Position numbers and translations under genes: made by a program
In this document: in pieces, positions 52,301-60,249 of the stretch
Layout of the letters: each line of letters opens with the position of its first letter
Position numbering within the stretch: the first letter of the stretch is position 1
Assembly (NCBI RefSeq): GCF_050434925.1
Contig: NZ_JBNDJK010000001.1
Span: 6,820,001-6,884,000, forward strand
DNA from: Inquilinus ginsengisoli_B
GTDB lineage: Bacteria > Pseudomonadota > Alphaproteobacteria > DSM-16000 > Inquilinaceae
Length of the DNA: 64,000 bases
Direction: 5' to 3'
Notes under the pieces: model-generated
The model's database searches: none
Seen by the model: the letters and a program-made list of their open reading frames with translations, nothing else
Told to the model about the DNA's origin: nothing

Positions 52301-52603
52301 ATGAACCAGGCGGTGATCTCGCATCTGCTGCAGGAGGCGCTGACCCTGACGCTGCTGCTGTCGCTGCCGGCGCTCGGCATCGCCGCCGCGGTCGGCCTGC
52401 TGGTCGGCCTGTTCCAGGCGGTGACCCAGATCCAGGACCAGACCCTGCCGATGGCGATCAAGGTCATCGCGGTGGTGCTGGCCCTGGTGCTGCTGGGCCC
52501 GATGCTGGCCAGCCCGCTGGTGCGCTACACCGACCGGATCTTCACCGACTTCCCGGCGATCACACGCGGCGCGATCCCGGCGGATGCCGGGCCGCCCCGA
52601 TGA
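52301..52603 (+). CDS. sctS: T3SS export apparatus protein SctS (RhcS)
   Basis: A 100-residue FliQ/YscS-family protein with two membrane helices (LTLLLSLPALGIAAAVGLLV and VIAVVLALVLLGPML) joined by the conserved LFQAVTQIQDQTLPM loop. It is slightly longer than the usual 85-90 residues because of a proline-containing tail. It closes the export pore with SctR and SctT. Its stop overlaps the sctT start. Confidence 0.95.
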   Translation: MNQAVISHLLQEALTLTLLLSLPALGIAAAVGLLVGLFQAVTQIQDQTLPMAIKVIAVVLALVLLGPMLASPLVRYTDRIFTDFPAITRGAIPADAGPPR

Positions 52604-53403
52604 TCGAATCCTTCCGGCTGCTGGCCGAGCTGATCGGGCCCTACGTGACCGCGATCTCGATCGCCATCGCCCGCCCGGTCGCCCTCGCCACCGTGCTGCC
52701 GATGTTCTCCTGGCTGGGCCTCACCGGCATCCTGCGCAACGGGGTGATCATCGCCATCGCCCTGCCGGTGGTGTCGCAGGTGACGTCGGAGCTGGGGGTG
52801 CTGACGCCGCTGCAGCCCGGCCAGATGCTGATGCTGGTGGCCAAGGAAGCGGTGATCGGCCTCCTGGTCGGCCTGCTGTTCGGTCTGCCCTTCTGGGCGG
52901 TGGAGACGGCGGGCGAGCTGATCGACATGCAGCGCGGCGTCAACGGCGCCTATCTGCTCGACCCCAACGCCTCGGGCCAGGCCTCGCCGGTCGGCACCCT
53001 GTTCGTGCTGGTGCTGCTGGCCCTGTTCTTCGCCGGCAACGGCCTCGGCGTGCTGGCCGAGGCGCTCTACGCCAGCTACGCCCTGTGGCCGGTGACCGAG
53101 CTGCTGCCGCCCTTCACCGGTGAGACGCCGACGCTGCTGCTGGGCCTGCTCGACCATGTCGTCCGGCTCGGCCTGCTGCTCGCCGTGCCGCTGGTGATCG
53201 TGATGCTGCTGGCCGATATCGCGCTGGCCGTGATCGGCCGGATGGCGCCGCAGCTCAACGTCTTCGACCTGTCGCTGTCGGTGAAGTCGGCGGCGCTGGT
53301 GCTGGTGCTGCCGATCTACGCCATCTTCCTGGTGCCCTATTTCAACGACAGCCTGGGCTCGATGCGCGGCGTGCTCGACCTCGCCCGGACGGTGCTGCCG
53401 TGA
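52600..53403 (+). CDS. sctT: T3SS export apparatus protein SctT (RhcT)
   Basis: A 267-residue FliR/YscT-family membrane protein with about six to eight helices and the conserved ELIDMQRGVNGAYLLDPNAS region near residue 106. One copy completes the SctRST pore. Overlaps on both sides (ATGA before, GTGA after) show tight coupling. Confidence 0.95.
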   Translation: MIESFRLLAELIGPYVTAISIAIARPVALATVLPMFSWLGLTGILRNGVIIAIALPVVSQVTSELGVLTPLQPGQMLMLVAKEAVIGLLVGLLFGLPFWAVETAGELIDMQRGVNGAYLLDPNASGQASPVGTLFVLVLLALFFAGNGLGVLAEALYASYALWPVTELLPPFTGETPTLLLGLLDHVVRLGLLLAVPLVIVMLLADIALAVIGRMAPQLNVFDLSLSVKSAALVLVLPIYAIFLVPYFNDSLGSMRGVLDLARTVLP

Positions 53404-54410
53404 GCCAGCAGACCAGCGAAGACAAGAGTCTTCCCGCCAGCGCCAAGAAGCTGGCGGACGCCCGGGGCAAGGGCCAGGTGGCGCACAGCCGCGACCTGGT
53501 CACGGTGGTCGCCCTCGTTGCCGGCTTCCTCTATCTTGGAGTCGAGGGGCCGGCGATCATGGAGGCGTTCCGCGCCATCCTGACCGAGCCGATCGCCCTG
53601 ACGGCCAAGCCGTTCGACCAGAGCTACACCATCATCCCGACCCTGCTGTCGCTGGCGGCCAAGATCGTCGCCCCGCTGGTGCTGGTGATCGTCGTCGCCA
53701 GCATCCTCGCCAATGTCGGCTTCCTGCGCGGCATCCCCTTCTCCTTCGACCCGCTGGTGCCGCGCGGCGACAAGATCAACCCCGTCAGCGGCTTCCAGCG
53801 CCTGTTCAGCCTGCGCAACCTGCTGGAATTCGTGAAAGCGGTGGTGAAGGCCTGCACCCTGCTGGGGGTGATCGGGCTGCTCGCCCTCGGGGCGCTGCGC
53901 GCGGTGCTGGTGACGCCGCAATGCGGCCGCGACTGCATCGGCCTGGTGCTGGTGGCGACGCTGAAGCCGGTGCTGATCGGCATCATCGCGGTGCTGCTGG
54001 TCTTCGCCCTGATCGACATGCTGCTGCAGCGCTGGCTGTTCCAGCGCGACCAGCGGATGACCCGCAGCGAGATGAAGCGCGAGCGCAAGGAGCAGGAGGG
54101 CGACCCGTTCATCCGCAGCACCCGGCGGCAGCTGCATCGCGGCCTGGCCCGCGGCGAGGGCGGGTCCTCCGCGCCGACGCTGTTCGTCACCGATGGCGAG
54201 ATCACCGTCGGCATCCGCTTCGTCCCTGGCGAGACCTCGGTGCCGATGCTGGTCGGCAAGTCGTTCAAGGGCGGCATGGCCGATGTGCCGGTCGAGACAG
54301 CCCCCCTGTTAGCAAGGCAGCTGCATGCCGAGGGCAAGATCGGCGAGGCCGTCCCGAACGAGCATTTCGACGCCCTGGCCCGGATCCTGCTGCGGCTCGG
54401 CGCGGTGTGA
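53400..54410 (+). CDS. sctU: T3SS switch protein SctU (RhcU) lacking the NPTH motif
   Basis: A 336-residue FlhB/YscU-family protein. It has four N-terminal membrane helices, the conserved linker (MTRSEMKRERKEQEGDPFIR) and a cytoplasmic domain. In active family members the cytoplasmic domain self-cleaves at NPTH, which switches substrate specificity from needle to translocator. Here the aligned stretch reads FVTDGEITVGIRF, with D265-G266-E267 in place of NPTH and one residue missing. The rest of the domain is intact (GETSVPMLVGKSF, the C-terminal VPNEHFDALARILL). It therefore should not autocleave. The start is a GTG overlapping the sctT stop. Confidence 0.93.
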   Translation: MSQQTSEDKSLPASAKKLADARGKGQVAHSRDLVTVVALVAGFLYLGVEGPAIMEAFRAILTEPIALTAKPFDQSYTIIPTLLSLAAKIVAPLVLVIVVASILANVGFLRGIPFSFDPLVPRGDKINPVSGFQRLFSLRNLLEFVKAVVKACTLLGVIGLLALGALRAVLVTPQCGRDCIGLVLVATLKPVLIGIIAVLLVFALIDMLLQRWLFQRDQRMTRSEMKRERKEQEGDPFIRSTRRQLHRGLARGEGGSSAPTLFVTDGEITVGIRFVPGETSVPMLVGKSFKGGMADVPVETAPLLARQLHAEGKIGEAVPNEHFDALARILLRLGAV

Positions 54411-54468
54411 GGCCCCCGCCGCCTCTCGTCCTGCGCTATGGTCGGGCGACAAGAGCGGGAGACGAGCG

Positions 54469-54885
54469 ATGGACTCGAAGCAAGCGCCGCGGCCGGTGGC
54501 GGAGATCGCCAGCTACCACGCCCATGTCTATTTCGACCCGGCGGCGACCCGCGACCGGGCCGAGCGGCTGCGCGGCTGGATCGGCGAACGCTTCCGCGTC
54601 CGCCTCGGCCGCTGGCACGAGGTCAGGGTCGGGCCGCATGACCAGGCGATGTTCCAGGTCTCCTTCGCCACCGAGCTGTTCGCGACGCTGGTGCCCTGGC
54701 TGATGCTGAACCATGGGGGCCTGAGCATCCTGGTCCACCCCAACACCAGCAACCCGCGCCGGGACCATCTGGTCGACCCGGTCTGGATCGGAACGCCGCT
54801 GCCGGTGCATGGCGACATGCTGCCGGAAGAGGAGGAGGCCGAAGGCCCGCTGGAGCCGAACACCGACCCGGACCGGCCCGCCTGA
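54469..54885 (+). CDS. DOPA 4,5-dioxygenase family protein
   Basis: A 138-residue protein of the small DOPA-4,5-dioxygenase-like family. Histidines occur in SYHAHVYFDP near residue 17, in GRWHEVRVGPHDQAMFQVSF and in the LMLNHGGLSILVHPNT segment, the pattern of a vicinal-oxygen-chelate-like metal site. Plant and fungal relatives cleave DOPA; bacterial members are mostly uncharacterised. It follows sctU but has its own spacing and is probably unrelated to secretion. Confidence 0.88.
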   Translation: MDSKQAPRPVAEIASYHAHVYFDPAATRDRAERLRGWIGERFRVRLGRWHEVRVGPHDQAMFQVSFATELFATLVPWLMLNHGGLSILVHPNTSNPRRDHLVDPVWIGTPLPVHGDMLPEEEEAEGPLEPNTDPDRPA

Positions 54886-54886
54886 A

Positions 54887-54950
54887 GCGGAATGAAGTGA
54901 GGTCGGGTCGCGTCGGTGCTTTCGAACATGGGCTGACGGGATGTCGAGCC
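54887..54950 (+). repeat. Dispersed intergenic repeat D, copy 1
   Basis: It begins GCGGAATGAAGTGAGGTC and ends TGACGGGATGTCGAGC. The copy at 55911-55954 has nearly the same start and end but lacks about 20 bp of the middle. Both lie just downstream or upstream of genes in non-coding sequence. Only two copies are seen in the window, so the family assignment is tentative. Confidence 0.55.
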
Positions 54951-55008
54951 TCTTTGGCGCTGGCGAGACCTTTTCAGAATACGGCCGTTCGAGCCAATCC
55001 ATCCTTTC

Positions 55009-55178
55009 CACACTCCCTCTCCCCTTGCGGGAGGGGGCTAGGGGGAGGGGGTTTTCGCCGCCGAGGCCGGCCTGAACCCTGACGCTTCGGCCATGACGGC
55101 CTGGCCTCTGCGCATTCGCGCGCGGACGCGCGCAGACCCTTCCCCCAACCCCCTCCCGCAAGGGGAGGGGGAGTGTGG
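55009..55178. repeat. Palindromic intergenic repeat, copy C
   Basis: Terminal inverted repeats of about 40 bp start with CCACACTCCC and end with GGGAGTGTGG. Each arm contains the CCCCTTGCGGGAGGGGG hairpin. The centre shares the ATTCGCGCGCGGACGCGCGC segment with copy B. It is non-coding, between the DOPA-dioxygenase-like gene and a hypothetical gene transcribed toward it. Confidence 0.85.
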
Positions 55179-55232
55179 AAGGCTGCGCTTGCGGATGCTG
55201 AAAGTTGGTGAAGTGGGTGAGTTCGCAGGAGC

Positions 55233-55856
55233 CTACCCGGTGTCCGGCGGCCTGGGCTTGCGGCCGGAGGTCGGGCGAGGCTTGGGCGGGTCCGCAGGCG
55301 GATCGTCCTCGCCATCCTTCGACGGGATGAAGCCCAGCTGCTCCATGGCCTCGTCGGCCATCTCCAGCCAGCGCTCCACCCGCACCGGCAAGCCCCAGCG
55401 CCGGCACAAGGCCGCCACCGCGACCGGGGTCCGGCTGGCTTCGATCAGCTCCACCACCTCCGGCCGCTCCAGCTGCTCGCGCATCTCGGCGACGCGGCGA
55501 GCGATCTCCTCATTGTCCTTCGACACCTCGTAGGCCGCCGCCAGCATCGCCAGCTTCACCCGCAGATCGTGGAAGTCCTCCTGCGCCGCCTCGCGCTTCG
55601 CCGCGGCCTTGCGACGCTCGTCGACCTGCCGCGACAGCTTGTCCTTGAGCAGCAGGGTCAGCCGCACCGAGCGCGCGACCGTGGCGATCCGCTGGCAATA
55701 GTCGGCGCCGGGCTGTGGCACGTGCAGCGCCTCCTGCTGCGTCGCCCGGGCGATCGACATCTGGAGCTCGACCAGCTCCGCCAGCACGCGCAGATCCCCC
55801 TCTGCCGCCGGAGCGGCCGGGGTTTCCAAGTTCGAATCGGTCTGCGCCTTGCCCAT
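55233..55856 (-). CDS. Hypothetical coiled-coil protein (207 aa)
   Basis: A soluble, strongly helical and charged protein with a probable coiled coil at about residues 55-140 (LKDKLSRQVDERRKAAAKRE). A conserved-looking AVAALCRRWGLPVRVERWLE segment lies near residue 150, and a proline-rich tail follows. No signal peptide is seen. The pattern recalls alphaproteobacterial hypothetical proteins with DNA- or replication-associated helices, but I recognise no named family. Two ATG codons (55856, 55868) are possible starts. The upstream 50 bp are very AT-rich and probably contain its promoter. Confidence 0.75.
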   Translation of the reverse strand: MGKAQTDSNLETPAAPAAEGDLRVLAELVELQMSIARATQQEALHVPQPGADYCQRIATVARSVRLTLLLKDKLSRQVDERRKAAAKREAAQEDFHDLRVKLAMLAAAYEVSKDNEEIARRVAEMREQLERPEVVELIEASRTPVAVAALCRRWGLPVRVERWLEMADEAMEQLGFIPSKDGEDDPPADPPKPRPTSGRKPRPPDTG

Positions 55857-55910
55857 AGAACACAGCATGAACAGGATCGAAAATTAAAACAAGAAAACAG
55901 TGTGTTAACA

Positions 55911-55954
55911 GCGGGATGAATGAGGTCCGGTCAGGGTCTGACAGGATGTCGAGC
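55911..55954 (+). repeat. Dispersed intergenic repeat D, copy 2
   Basis: It begins GCGGGATGAATGAGGTC and ends TGACAGGATGTCGAGC, matching copy 1 at 54887-54950 except for a shorter middle. A GATCGAGATAACCCGATCC stretch follows to about 56000. It occupies the gap between the hypothetical gene and the end of the FAD/Fe-S oxidoreductase gene. No other feature is seen in this 170-bp gap. Confidence 0.55.
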
Positions 55955-56026
55955 GTCTTCTTGTCGCCTTGGCGCGATCGAGATAACCCGATCCGATCCA
56001 AACTCACTCCGCTTCAGGGCCTGCTT

Positions 56027-58957
56027 TCAGGACTGCCCGGCGGCCGCGGCCATGCTGGCGGCGAGGAGCCGGGCGACATGCAACGCCTCGCGCCCGGCGC
56101 CGTCGCGGATCTGGTGGCGGCAGGAGGTGCCGTCCGCCACCACGACCGTATCGGGGGCGGCCTGGCGCACCGCCGGCAGCAGCGACAGCTCGGCCATCGC
56201 CAGCGAGATGTCGATCGTCTCCGCCTGGTAGCCGAAGGCGCCGGCCATGCCGCAGCAGCTCGATTCGACGGTCTCGACCGCCAGGCCGGGGATCAGCCCG
56301 AGCGCCGCCTGGACCGCGCCCATGGCGCCGAAGGCCTTCTGATGGCAATGGCCGTGCAGCAAGGCTTTGGCGGCGACCGGCGCCAGGGCCGGCGCGAAGC
56401 GGCCGGCCTCGGCCTCGCGGGCGACGAACTCCTCGAACAGCAGGGCATGGGCGGCGGCGCGGCGCGATTCGTCACCCGGCAGCAGCGCCACGGCCTCGTC
56501 GCGAAAGGTGAACAGGCAGCTCGGCTCCAGCCCGACCACCGGCACGCCGCGCTCCAGGAACGGCCGCAGCGCCGCCAGGCTGCGGCTCATCTCGGCCCGG
56601 GCGGCTTCGACATCGCCGACCGACAGGAAGGTCCGGCCGCAGCACAGCGGTCGGCGTGAGCCGTCGGCCGGCCGGGGGTGATGGATGCGGTAGCCGGCGC
56701 CGGTGAGCACGGCGATCGCATCGTCCAGAATCTCGCGCTCAAAGGCGGCGTTGAAGCTGTCGGCCCAGAGCACGACCTCTTTCCCGCCCTCAGTGCCCAA
56801 GGCGGCCGGCGCCTTGAAGCGGTCGCGCCGCCACGCCGGCAGCCGGCGGCGGGCGCTGAATCCGGCCAGCCGTTCCGACAGCCGGGCCAGCACCGGGATT
56901 CGGTCGCGCAGGTTGAGCAGGGGCGCGGCCATCGCCGCGAAGCGGGCGTAGCGCGGCAGGTTTGCGACCAGCCGGTCGTGCAGCGAGAAGCCGTTTCGGG
57001 CGGCGCGTGCCGCCAGCACCTCGATCTTCATCCGCGCCATGTCGACGCCGGTCGGGCATTCCCGTTTGCAGGCCTTGCAGGACACGCAGAGCCGCATCGT
57101 CTCGGCCATCTCGTCCGAGGCGAAGGCGTCGCGGCCGATCTGGCCGGTCAGCGCAAGGCGCAGGCTGTTGGCGCGGCCGCGGGTGACGTGCCGCTCGTCG
57201 CGGGTGACGCGGTAGGACGGGCACATCGCGCCGCCCTCCAGCTTCCGGCAGGCGCCGTTGTTGTTGCACATCTCGACCGCGCCCAGCAGCCCGCCCGCGG
57301 CACCGGGATAGGCCGACCAGTCGAGCCGCGGCGCGAAATCCTGTGCACCGTATCCGGGTGGATAACGCAGCAGCGAACGGTCGTCGAAGCGCGGCGGCTG
57401 CACGATCTTGCCGGGGTTCAGCGCGCCCTCCGGATCGAAGGCCTGCTTCACCTTCTCGAACGCGCGCACCAGCCGCGACCCGAACATCGCCTCGTGGAAC
57501 TCGCTGCGGACGATGCCGTCGCCATGCTCGCCGGAATGCGAGCCCTTATAAGCGCGGACCAGGGCGAAGGCCTCCTCGGCGATGGCGCGCATCGCCTTGA
57601 GGTCCTGCTCCAGCCGCAGGTTCAGCACCGGCCGGACATGCAGGCAGCCCTCCGAGGCGTGGGCATACCAGGTGCCGCGCGTGCCGTGCTTCTCGAACAC
57701 CTCGGTCAGCCTGGCGGTGTACACTGCCAGATGCTCCAGCGGCACGGCGCAGTCCTCGACGAAGGAGATCGGCTTCGCCTGGTCCTTCATCGACATCATG
57801 ATGTTGAGGCCGGAGGTGCGGAGGTCGGCGATCGCCGCCTGCAGCGCCGGGTCCAGCACCTCGACCACCCCGCCCCAGCGCGCCCGGTCGTGGTCGAAGG
57901 CGAAGCCGAGATCGCCCATCATCTCGCCGAGCTGCCGCAACCGCCGCTCGTTCTCCGCCTCGTCCTCGGCGAACTCGACCAGCAGCAGCGCCTCCGGCTC
58001 GCCGCGCAGCATGGCGTCGAGGGTCGGCCGGAACATCGCGATCTCGCCGGCCAGGGCGATCATGGTGGCGTCGACCAGCTCGATCGCGATCGGCTTCAGC
58101 CTGACCAGGTGCTGGGCCGCGTCCATCGCCGCGTGGAAGGAGCCGAAATGGCAGACGCCCAGGGCCCGGCGGCCCAAGAGCGGCCACAGCGTCAGCTCGA
58201 CCGCAGTGGAATAGGCCAGCGTGCCCTCCGACCCGACCAGGATATGGGCCAGGTTGACCCGGCCGCGGGCGGGGTCGAGGGCGTCGAGATTGTAGCCGCC
58301 GACGCGGCGCTGCACCTTGGGGAAGCGGGCGGCGACCTCGGCCGACTCGCGCGCGCCGATCGCCAGCAGCCGCTGCGCCAGGGCCCGCGCCCGCGGGTCG
58401 TTGATGCCGTCGATTCCGTCGGCCGCGACCTCGCCAAACCGCATGGCGCTGCCGTCGGCCAGGACGGCGTCGATCGACAAGACATTGTCGCGGGTGGTGC
58501 CGTAGCGCAGCGAGCGGCCGCCGCAGGAGTTGTTGCCGACCATGCCGCCGATGGTGGCGCGCGAGGCGGTCGATACGTCGACCGGGAACCACAGCCCGTG
58601 CGGCCTGAGCCGGCGGTTGAGCTCGTCCAGCACGATGCCGGGCTCGACCCTGCAGCGCCGGGCCTCGACATCGAGCGACAGGATCCGGTTGAGATGCTTC
58701 GAGCCGTCGACCACCAGGCCGCGATTGACGGTCTGGCCGCATTGCGAGGTGCCGCCGCCGCGGGCGGTGACCGGCACCCCCGCCTCGCGCGCCAGGGCCA
58801 GGGCCCGCACCGCCGCATCCATGCTGCGCGGCACCACCACCCCGGCCGGCATGATCTGGTAGTGCGAGGCGTCGGTGGCGTAGCGGCCGCGGCTGAACGC
58901 GTCGAACAGGATGTCGCCGTCGATCTCGGCCCGCAGCTTCTGATCCAGACCCGCCAT
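56027..58957 (-). CDS. FAD-linked oxidase fused to a GlpC/CCG-type Fe-S domain
   Basis: A 976-residue two-part oxidoreductase related to D-lactate, D-2-hydroxyglutarate and glycolate dehydrogenases. The N-terminal 520 residues are a PCMH-type FAD-binding domain (VTARGGGTSQCGQTVNRG near residue 70; GSEGTLAYSTAVELT near residue 250) with its FAD-oxidase C domain. Fe-S cysteines follow in NNGACRKLEGGAMCP and CVSCKACKRECP. The C-terminal part has the CCG-like ESSCCGMAGAFGY and PSCLFTF. It would oxidise a 2-hydroxy acid and feed electrons to the respiratory chain. GGGAG precedes the ATG. It is divergent from an aminotransferase that could use the resulting 2-oxo acid. Confidence 0.9.
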   Translation of the reverse strand: MAGLDQKLRAEIDGDILFDAFSRGRYATDASHYQIMPAGVVVPRSMDAAVRALALAREAGVPVTARGGGTSQCGQTVNRGLVVDGSKHLNRILSLDVEARRCRVEPGIVLDELNRRLRPHGLWFPVDVSTASRATIGGMVGNNSCGGRSLRYGTTRDNVLSIDAVLADGSAMRFGEVAADGIDGINDPRARALAQRLLAIGARESAEVAARFPKVQRRVGGYNLDALDPARGRVNLAHILVGSEGTLAYSTAVELTLWPLLGRRALGVCHFGSFHAAMDAAQHLVRLKPIAIELVDATMIALAGEIAMFRPTLDAMLRGEPEALLLVEFAEDEAENERRLRQLGEMMGDLGFAFDHDRARWGGVVEVLDPALQAAIADLRTSGLNIMMSMKDQAKPISFVEDCAVPLEHLAVYTARLTEVFEKHGTRGTWYAHASEGCLHVRPVLNLRLEQDLKAMRAIAEEAFALVRAYKGSHSGEHGDGIVRSEFHEAMFGSRLVRAFEKVKQAFDPEGALNPGKIVQPPRFDDRSLLRYPPGYGAQDFAPRLDWSAYPGAAGGLLGAVEMCNNNGACRKLEGGAMCPSYRVTRDERHVTRGRANSLRLALTGQIGRDAFASDEMAETMRLCVSCKACKRECPTGVDMARMKIEVLAARAARNGFSLHDRLVANLPRYARFAAMAAPLLNLRDRIPVLARLSERLAGFSARRRLPAWRRDRFKAPAALGTEGGKEVVLWADSFNAAFEREILDDAIAVLTGAGYRIHHPRPADGSRRPLCCGRTFLSVGDVEAARAEMSRSLAALRPFLERGVPVVGLEPSCLFTFRDEAVALLPGDESRRAAAHALLFEEFVAREAEAGRFAPALAPVAAKALLHGHCHQKAFGAMGAVQAALGLIPGLAVETVESSCCGMAGAFGYQAETIDISLAMAELSLLPAVRQAAPDTVVVADGTSCRHQIRDGAGREALHVARLLAASMAAAAGQS

Positions 58958-59052
58958 CGGACTCCCTTTCCGCCCGACTTTGCCGCGACTCCGCACGATT
59001 GTGGTATCCAAACCCTATCCCATCAGCGCGGCAACAGCCTCCAGGAGGGGTC

Positions 59053-60249
59053 ATGACCAGCAGCGGGCCGCATTTCCTGCAGATCCCGGGTCCGAGCCCG
59101 GTGCCGGAGCGCATCCTGCGGGCGATCGGCCGGCAGGTCATCGACCATCGCAGCGCGGAGTTCGCCCGGCTCGGCCAGGAGGTGCTGGAGGGCTGCAAGG
59201 CGGTGTTCAAGTCCTCCGGCCCGGTGATCATCTATCCATCCTCCGGCACCGGCGCCTGGGAGGCGGCGATCGTCAACACCCTGTCGCCCGGCGACCGCGT
59301 GCTGATGGCCGAGACCGGCCATTTCGCCACGCTGTGGCGGCAGATGGCGGCGCGCTGGGGCATCGAGGTCGACTTCATCCCGGGCGACTGGCGCCGCGGC
59401 GTCGACCCCAGCGCGATCGAGGCGAAGCTGGCGGAGGATCGCGGGCACGCCATCAAGGCGGTGATGGTGGTGCACAACGAGACCTCGACCGGCGCCACCA
59501 GCCGGATCGCCGAGATCCGCCGCGCCATCAACGCCGCCGGCCACCCCGCGCTGTTCCTGGTCGACACCATTTCGTCGCTGGCCTCGGTCGACCACCGCCA
59601 TGACGAATGGCAGGTCGACGTCACCGTCAGCGGCTCGCAGAAGGGCTTGATGCTGCCGCCGGGCCTCGGCTTCACCGCGATCTCCGACAAGGCGATCGCC
59701 GCGTCGAAGGCCAGCCGGATGCCCCGCTCCTACTGGGACTGGGGCGAGATGCTGAAGCCCAATGCCGGCGGCTTCTTCCCCTACACCCCGGCCACCAACC
59801 TGCTGTACGGGCTGCGCGAGGCGCTGGCCATGCTGCGGGAGGAAGGGCTGGATGCCGTGTTCGCGCGGCACAGGCGCCTGGCGGCGGCGACCCGTGCGGC
59901 CGTGCGCGCCTGGGGGCTGGAGGTGCTGTGCCTGGAGCCGGCCGAATACTCGCCCGTGCTGACCGCGGTGCTGCTGCCGCCGGGCCATGACGCCGACCGC
60001 TTCCGCAAGGTGGTGCTGGAGGGCTTCAACATGTCGCTCGGCTCCGGCCTCGGCCGGCTGGCGGGCAAGGTATTCCGCATCGGCCATCTCGGCGCCTGCA
60101 ACGAGCTGGTGCTGATGGGCGCCCTGGCCGGCGTCGAGATGGGGCTGGCGGCGGCCGGTGTGCCGCACCGCGCCGGCGGGGTCGCGGCAGCGATGAGCGC
60201 GCTGAACGGCCAGGCCGCGGCGCCGGACGGGCCGATCGCTGCCGGCTAG
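59053..60249 (+). CDS. Class V aminotransferase (serine/alanine-glyoxylate type)
   Basis: A 398-residue PLP enzyme. Features are the N-terminal FLQIPGPSPVPERI, the PSSGTGAWEAAI phosphate-binding region, LVDTISSLASVD carrying the aspartate that binds the pyridine nitrogen, and the PLP lysine K197 in SGSQKGLMLPPG. These match alanine/serine-glyoxylate aminotransferases, which turn glyoxylate into glycine. A strong AGGAGGGG precedes the ATG. Paired with the divergent hydroxy-acid dehydrogenase, it suggests a glycolate-to-glycine route or a similar hydroxy-acid/amino-acid conversion. Confidence 0.9.
   Translation: MTSSGPHFLQIPGPSPVPERILRAIGRQVIDHRSAEFARLGQEVLEGCKAVFKSSGPVIIYPSSGTGAWEAAIVNTLSPGDRVLMAETGHFATLWRQMAARWGIEVDFIPGDWRRGVDPSAIEAKLAEDRGHAIKAVMVVHNETSTGATSRIAEIRRAINAAGHPALFLVDTISSLASVDHRHDEWQVDVTVSGSQKGLMLPPGLGFTAISDKAIAASKASRMPRSYWDWGEMLKPNAGGFFPYTPATNLLYGLREALAMLREEGLDAVFARHRRLAAATRAAVRAWGLEVLCLEPAEYSPVLTAVLLPPGHDADRFRKVVLEGFNMSLGSGLGRLAGKVFRIGHLGACNELVLMGALAGVEMGLAAAGVPHRAGGVAAAMSALNGQAAAPDGPIAAG

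Noticed and set aside
37471..54410. Flagellar export apparatus or Tad pilus locus
   Set aside because: There are no flagellin, hook, rod or motor genes and no Tad ATPase, prepilin peptidase or pilin. SctJ lipoprotein, SctK, SctD-FHA and a secretin indicate a non-flagellar T3SS.
58958..59052. GntR-type operator (TGGTATCCA) between the oxidoreductase and aminotransferase
   Set aside because: Only a short imperfect palindrome and no GntR gene nearby; too weak to call.
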